Source of the DNA: Antrodiella citrinella | Lineage: Eukaryota; Basidiomycota; Agaricomycetes; Polyporales; Steccherinaceae | Direction: 5' to 3' | NCBI GenBank assembly: GCA_004802725.1 | Contig: SGPM01000048.1 | Coordinates: 53,907-117,906, forward strand | Length of the DNA stretch: 64,000 nt | Shown here: positions 58,892 to 64,000 of the stretch, in pieces | Layout of the letters: every line of letters begins with the position of its first letter | How positions within the stretch are numbered: the first letter of the stretch is position 1 | The notes under the pieces: generated by a model | Told to the model about the DNA's origin: nothing | The model's database searches: none | What the model saw: the letters and a program-made list of their open reading frames with translations, nothing else | Program-made: the position numbers and the translations under genes

Positions 58892-59179
58892 GTAAGTACA
58901 AAGATGATCACATCACGTCAATTATTTCTGTGGGATCTTGCCGATCGTATCAGGCGAGACTGGGCCGCTGCGTCTAATCGGAAACGGCCGGCCAATCGCA
59001 AAGGCATCTGCAAAAATTTGTGAGAGGAGGGAAATGGTTGGGATCAACATCTACGAGATCCTGCTAAGCTCAGGTGTTCTTGGTCTTACGATACACCGAT
59101 AAAGCAGAGGTGTAGCAAGGTTCATATTCCTGTTTGCTTTGGTTTCAGCGCCTGATCGCTAATTTTGTCATACTCGCAG
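58892..59179 (+). other. Probable leader intron of the FGAM synthase gene
   Basis: A 288-nt GT-AG interval runs from gtaagtac to tactcgcag and ends four bases before the ATG at 59184. It is longer than the coding introns of the window, which is common for leader introns. If spliced, an upstream ATG at 58860 is brought into frame and would add 12 residues (MVPIFGPRNLVN). Confidence 0.55.
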
Positions 59180-59183
59180 GAAC

Positions 59184-62100
59184 ATGCTCACGCTCTTTGG
59201 TTCCTCCTGCCTCTCGCAGTCCAAACGCGCCACGCTTCTCAAGAACGTCAGCGCGTTATTTCAAGACGTCGTGTCGGTAGATGCTGTGCATGTCCATTTC
59301 GTTGCATGCCGCTCAAATGCCGCAGAGGAGGAGCTTTCCAATCCAGATTCTGTGTCGCGCAAGGTTTTACTTCGCTTACTCGACTATGGGGATAACATTC
59401 GTCTGCCAGATACGGACACTCATATTCGCGACGGACATAATACTGTCTACGTCCTGCCAAGACAAGGGTCCATCTCGCCTTGGTCCAGCAAAGCCACCGA
59501 TATTGCAGCCATCTGCAGTCTGGGAGAGCACGTCGAACGTCTTGAACGCGGTGCCATATACGTGTTCAAGACGGCCTCCGGAAACAGCTTCTCTCAAGCT
59601 GATCTCCACGTTGTCTCTCCCTTTATTCACGATCGCATGACGCAGGTCGTACGGTTCGTCGCGCCGTCGGAGAGCTCTTTCTTTGAGCACAAAGACCCGA
59701 GTCCTCTTCGCACTGTGGATCTACAAACGGGTGGATCTGGTGGCTCTACCGCTCGCGAAAGACTCATTGCCGCCAACAAGGAGCTTGGTCTTGCTCTTTC
59801 CTTGGACGAAATCGATTACCTCATCGACGCGTTCGTTTCCGGTGCTTCGCCAATCGACCGTAATCCCACCGATGCCGAATTGTTCATGTTCGCCCAGGTG
59901 AACTCTGAACATTGTAGACACAAGATTTTCAATGCATCCTGGACGATTGACGAGAAGGACCAAGAGGACACGCTCTTTGGGATGATCCGCAACACGGAAC
60001 GCTTGAACGGCACTGGTACTATATCTGCGTACTCCGACAACGCCGCCGTGCTCGAGGGCCATCAAGCACCTCGCTTTGGTGTATCTTCCGCGCCTTCCAC
60101 TTCATCTAACCCTGGCCTTACACATGTTTACCACACGGAATCGGAAGACATGCCTATCCTGATCAAGGTAGAAACCCACAATCACCCCACTGCCGTTTCG
60201 CCTTACCCGGGTGCGGCAACCGGTTCGGGTGGAGAAATCCGCGACGAAGGAGCTGTGGGACGAGGCTCAAAGCCAAAGGCCGGCCTCTCTGGTTTCACCG
60301 TATCCAACCTCTTGATTCCCGGCTATGAGCAGCCATGGGAGACCGATTTCGGCCGTCCTTCGCATATTGCGTCTGCTCTCGATATCATGATCGAAGGTCC
60401 ACTTGGAGCCAGTGCTTTCAATAATGAGTTTGGTCGTCCGGCGTTGGCGGGATACTTTCGTACCTTCTCGGAGAGCGTCACCATCTCTGAGGATGGAAAG
60501 ACGGAGGTGCGAGGATATCACAAACCCATCATGATCGCAGGTGGCTTTGGGAACGTCCGTCCAGCTTTCGCGCAGAAGTCTAAGATCTCACCTGCAGCAA
60601 AAATCGTCGTTCTCGGGGGTCCTGGTTTGCTCATCGGCTTGGGAGGCGGTGCTGCGAGCAGTCAGGTCTCTGGTGCCAGCTCTGCTGAACTAGATTTCGC
60701 TAGTGTACAGAGAGACAACGCGGAGATGCAGAGACGATGCCAGCAGGTGATCAACGCTTGCGTGGATCTAGGTGATCACAGTCCCATTGAATCCATCCAC
60801 GATGTCGGCGCTGGAGGACTGTCTAATGCTCTTCCTGAGCTGGTACACGACTCCGATCTCGGCGCTGTCTTTGAAATCCGCGACGTCTTGGTTGCGGACG
60901 CCAGCATGTCACCGATGGAGATTTGGTGCAACGAGTCTCAGGAGCGTTACGTCCTAGCTATCTCTCCGGACAAGGACGATGAATTCAAGCAGCTGGCACT
61001 TCGGGAACGTTGTCCTTTCTCCGTTGTTGGTGTCGCCACAGCTGCGGAAGACCTCATCGTCACAGATCGGCTTCTCAAACAAGATGTCGTTCGACTGAAG
61101 ATGTCCACTCTATTCGGTAAACCCCCACGCATGCACCGAGTAGACGCTACCAGAAAACTCCCCAGTATCGCATTTGATACTTCTCTCTCCAAGTACCTTC
61201 CAACCACCCCTTCCCTCATCGAGCGTCTGTCCTTGGCAGCGGATCGTGTCCTCCGTCTCCCTTCAGTTGGCTCAAAGTCTTTCCTCATTACCATCGGAGA
61301 CCGTACCATTACCGGTCTTGTCGCCCGAGATCAAATGGTTGGGCCATGGCAGGTCCCCGTTGCCGATGTCGCCGTCACTCAAGCATCTTACGGCTTTGAT
61401 GTGCGCGTTGGTGAGGCTATGGCCATGGGCGAACGTACTCCTGTCGCACTCCTTAATGCTGCTGGATCTGCACGGATGGCCGTCGCAGAATCACTGACCA
61501 ACCTCGCTGCTGCGCACGTGGGTGATTTGGGCCGCGTGAAGTTAAGCGCAAACTGGATGTGCGCTGCGTCGAAAGCTGGAGAGGGCGTGGCGTTGTACGA
61601 GGCTGTGAAGGCCGTAGGTATGGAGCTGTGTCCCGCTCTTGGCGTAGGCATCCCTGTTGGCAAGGACTCCATGTCTATGTCGATGAAGTGGAAGCAGGGA
61701 GAAGAGCAAAAGGAAGTGAGCTCGCCTCTGTCGTTGATAATCACTGCGTTTGCTGGCGTAGAGGATGTTACAGCCACCTGGACGCCGCAGCTGAGGACTG
61801 ATATTGCGGACACGGTGCTCGTGTTCTTGGACCTTGCCGGAGGGAAAGAGAGACTCGGTGGTTCGGCTTTGGCGCAGGTATTCAAGGAGATTGGCTCGGA
61901 GACCGCAGATGTGGAGGATCCTGCTGTCGTGAAGGCGTTCTTTGAGGCCACACAGGTGATCAGAGTCAAGGCATCTGGGATTGTCCTCGCATATCACGAT
62001 CGTTCAGACGGCGGTCTGTTCACATCCGTCGTGGAGATGGCTTTTGCTGGCCGTGCAGGCTTGACTATCAGTTTGGACGCTTTGTCTACTCAGGATCCCG

Positions 62101-63248
62101 TTGCTGCGTTGTTCAACGAAGAGCTGGGTGCTGTCATACAGATCCGCTCGACCGACTTGCAACATTTGACGAGTATCTTCACCGATGCTGGTTTCCCTGC
62201 TTCTTCGATTCACGTTATCGGACAAGTCACGTCAAACCAGACGATCACAATTACCCATCACTCGGACTCGGTCTTCCGGAGCACACGCGCAGAGCTGCAG
62301 AACGCATGGGCAGAGACATCCTACCAGATGCAACGCCTCCGCGACGAGGTCACCTGCGCAGAAGATGAATACAGTCTTATCGAACGTAACGCATACAAAG
62401 GTCTCTACTACAACCTCACATTCACCCCTAGTCCCTCCCGAGACCTCTTCCGCCGTCCAGTAGTGGCCATTCTCCGAGAACAAGGTGTGAACGGACAGGC
62501 TGAGATGGCCTGGGCGTTCACTGCCGCCGGATTCGATGCGGTGGACGTACACATGTCCGATATCCTCAGCGGCGCGGTCGATCTCTCCCAGTTCCGAGGT
62601 TTAGCAGCTTGCGGTGGGTTCTCGTATGGTGACGTGTTGGGCGCAGGGAAGGGATGGGCGAATTCAGTTCTCATGCACGATGCAGCCAGGAAGCAGTTCT
62701 CTGCGTTCTTCGAGCGCGAGGATACCTTTTCTCTGGGTGTATGCAATGGATGCCAGTTCATGAGCAACCTCCGGGAAATCATTCCCGGCGCTCAAGATTG
62801 GCCCGATTTCAAACAGAACAAGAGCGGCCGATTCGAAGGACGTGTGTGTATGGTTGAAGTCGTTGATACTAAGGTCACGAAGGCTTCTGTGTTCTTGAAC
62901 GACATGGCAGGATCGAAGTTGCCTATCGCCGTCGCGCATGGAGAAGGTCGGGCGTCCTTCTCGGAGGCGCAAAGGAGAGTTTTAGTGTCTGAAGGACTCG
63001 TAACCATCCGTTTCATCAACTCAGCTGGTACACCAACAGAAGTATATCCTCTCAACCCGAACGGCAGTCCTGATGGTATCGGCGGTGTTCAAACACCAGA
63101 CGGCCGCGTCCTTGCTCTCATGCCGCATCCCGAGCGTGTGGTGACGCTGACGAGCAATAGCTGGTACCCTCCGGAATTCAAAGATGCCTGGAAGGGGATG
63201 GGTCCTTGGTTCAGATTGTTCCAAAATGCGAGGAAGTGGTGCAATTAA
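59184..63248 (+). CDS. ADE6: Phosphoribosylformylglycinamidine synthase (FGAM synthase)
   Basis: A single intronless frame of 1354 residues, the normal length of eukaryotic PurL. It converts formylglycinamide ribotide, ATP and glutamine to FGAM, step four of de novo purine synthesis, in the cytosol. The N-terminal PurS-like part is followed by [16 protein letters not shown], then the AIRS-type synthase repeats with [14 protein letters not shown] (about 240-253), [17 protein letters not shown] (about 329) and [19 protein letters not shown]. The ammonia is supplied by a C-terminal class I glutaminase domain from about 1092: [31 protein letters not shown], the nucleophile Cys1187 in GVCNGCQFM, and His1315 and Glu1317 in MPHPER. 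All catalytic elements are intact. The symbol follows yeast usage. Confidence 0.97.
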   Translation: MLTLFGSSCLSQSKRATLLKNVSALFQDVVSVDAVHVHFVACRSNAAEEELSNPDSVSRKVLLRLLDYGDNIRLPDTDTHIRDGHNTVYVLPRQGSISPWSSKATDIAAICSLGEHVERLERGAIYVFKTASGNSFSQADLHVVSPFIHDRMTQVVRFVAPSESSFFEHKDPSPLRTVDLQTGGSGGSTARERLIAANKELGLALSLDEIDYLIDAFVSGASPIDRNPTDAELFMFAQVNSEHCRHKIFNASWTIDEKDQEDTLFGMIRNTERLNGTGTISAYSDNAAVLEGHQAPRFGVSSAPSTSSNPGLTHVYHTESEDMPILIKVETHNHPTAVSPYPGAATGSGGEIRDEGAVGRGSKPKAGLSGFTVSNLLIPGYEQPWETDFGRPSHIASALDIMIEGPLGASAFNNEFGRPALAGYFRTFSESVTISEDGKTEVRGYHKPIMIAGGFGNVRPAFAQKSKISPAAKIVVLGGPGLLIGLGGGAASSQVSGASSAELDFASVQRDNAEMQRRCQQVINACVDLGDHSPIESIHDVGAGGLSNALPELVHDSDLGAVFEIRDVLVADASMSPMEIWCNESQERYVLAISPDKDDEFKQLALRERCPFSVVGVATAAEDLIVTDRLLKQDVVRLKMSTLFGKPPRMHRVDATRKLPSIAFDTSLSKYLPTTPSLIERLSLAADRVLRLPSVGSKSFLITIGDRTITGLVARDQMVGPWQVPVADVAVTQASYGFDVRVGEAMAMGERTPVALLNAAGSARMAVAESLTNLAAAHVGDLGRVKLSANWMCAASKAGEGVALYEAVKAVGMELCPALGVGIPVGKDSMSMSMKWKQGEEQKEVSSPLSLIITAFAGVEDVTATWTPQLRTDIADTVLVFLDLAGGKERLGGSALAQVFKEIGSETADVEDPAVVKAFFEATQVIRVKASGIVLAYHDRSDGGLFTSVVEMAFAGRAGLTISLDALSTQDPVAALFNEELGAVIQIRSTDLQHLTSIFTDAGFPASSIHVIGQVTSNQTITITHHSDSVFRSTRAELQNAWAETSYQMQRLRDEVTCAEDEYSLIERNAYKGLYYNLTFTPSPSRDLFRRPVVAILREQGVNGQAEMAWAFTAAGFDAVDVHMSDILSGAVDLSQFRGLAACGGFSYGDVLGAGKGWANSVLMHDAARKQFSAFFEREDTFSLGVCNGCQFMSNLREIIPGAQDWPDFKQNKSGRFEGRVCMVEVVDTKVTKASVFLNDMAGSKLPIAVAHGEGRASFSEAQRRVLVSEGLVTIRFINSAGTPTEVYPLNPNGSPDGIGGVQTPDGRVLALMPHPERVVTLTSNSWYPPEFKDAWKGMGPWFRLFQNARKWCN

Positions 63249-64000
63249 AAGGTGCAGATCCTCTGTGTGTGTCGCAAAGCCTTGACTGATCATTCGCACA
63301 GGTTACAAACTGAAGGTCAATATTGACTTAGAAAGAAGAAGTACATACAAAGCTACACAGGCCTTGCAGGGTAGAAACGTGAATGATACCTACTAATCCG
63401 CGCACATATCCGCGTTGAGGGCTAAACAACACAGATCAAGACCTGTCACAGGCACATCTTATCTTGACCTTCAATCGTCGCGCACATCATGTGTAGTTTC
63501 AGCTTGATGAGTGACCAGTGACATCGAGATCGAAAATCAGATCTGGGAATGGGATTGGGTCGATGCGACGAAGTGACGATCCTTGCCACTACTCGAACTG
63601 TAAAGGTGTGTTCTGGAGCTTCAGCCTTCAAACATTCACTAGAATCGCGTATATTCGACGATAGGGAATGTTACAGGGTGAAGGTAAAAGCTAAGTAGTA
63701 CGAGCCGCGCGTCGACCTGTTAATAACAGTTCGACCGCTTACTTAATCTACCTAATCGGTATGAAGTCCTTACACACTCCCCGCTTCAAGAAAGTGGGTA
63801 GGGGCAACCCTCCGCTCGGAAAGCCCCGAAACCGTCCTGAGCGTCTACCTCACATATAGCATCGTAGGTGGTAGGTACATGTAGCGACTTGCACAGCCCT
63901 CTCAAAAGCTCGGATTTCCATGAAACCGAACGTTTTCGTATTTCTCGAGAGAATGTTAAGGTTAGATTTTTTTGAGAATCGTCCTCAGTGCCGGATTTCA
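63249..64000. other. 3' region of FGAM synthase to the window end
   Basis: No gene is recognised. The last 300 bases contain no open frame with protein character. The window may end in an intergenic region. Confidence 0.45.

Noticed and set aside
1..64000. CRISPR arrays, bacterial operons, intact transposons, rRNA genes
   Set aside because: None seen. Gene structure with many short introns is eukaryotic, and no regular spacer repeat, transposase or reverse-transcriptase motif was recognised.

Overview
The window reads as nuclear DNA of a filamentous basidiomycete, most likely a mushroom-forming Agaricomycete. The evidence is short GT-AG introns (mostly 45-70 nt), a Zn2Cys6 regulator, several F-box genes, a DUF6593-type small protein and a fungal PurL, COG3, Trs65, Use1 and Sqs1. 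I cannot name the species. All multi-exon models were spliced by hand from the sequence, and their phases were checked exon by exon. They have no transcript support.

Layout: 1-11 kb holds a DUF6593-like protein (+), an alpha/beta-hydrolase (-), a small P-loop kinase-like protein (+) and a large Zn2Cys6 transcription factor (-). 11-16.8 kb is nearly gene-free, with only weak exon-like pieces. 16.8-31 kb is dense: a Cys-rich-N-terminus protein, a nuclear Cys-motif protein, the Golgi tether subunit COG3, an F-box protein, the SNARE Use1 and the splicing/ribosome factor Sqs1. 31-36.5 kb is a tandem duplication: two intronless F-box genes, the second preceded by a decayed copy of the last part of Sqs1. 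37.9-40.8 kb has low-complexity Ser/Pro-rich proteins. 40.8-49.5 kb is a second gene-poor stretch, with a cluster of single ambiguous bases at 47.3-49.5 kb. 49.5-63.2 kb returns to genes: a phospholipase-C-like enzyme with a lectin-like tail, the TRAPP subunit Trs65, a family-2 glycosyltransferase of the Cps1 type and phosphoribosylformylglycinamidine synthase.

Functional links: three genes act in the early secretory pathway (Use1 in Golgi-to-ER retrieval, COG3 in intra-Golgi tethering, Trs65 in TRAPP). They are unlinked neighbours, not an operon. The rest are independent housekeeping or lineage-specific genes. Two otherwise well-formed genes (alpha/beta-hydrolase and transcription factor) each need a one-base correction to read through. 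The P-loop protein lacks the Walker A lysine. Whether these are sequence errors or real decay cannot be decided from the window alone.
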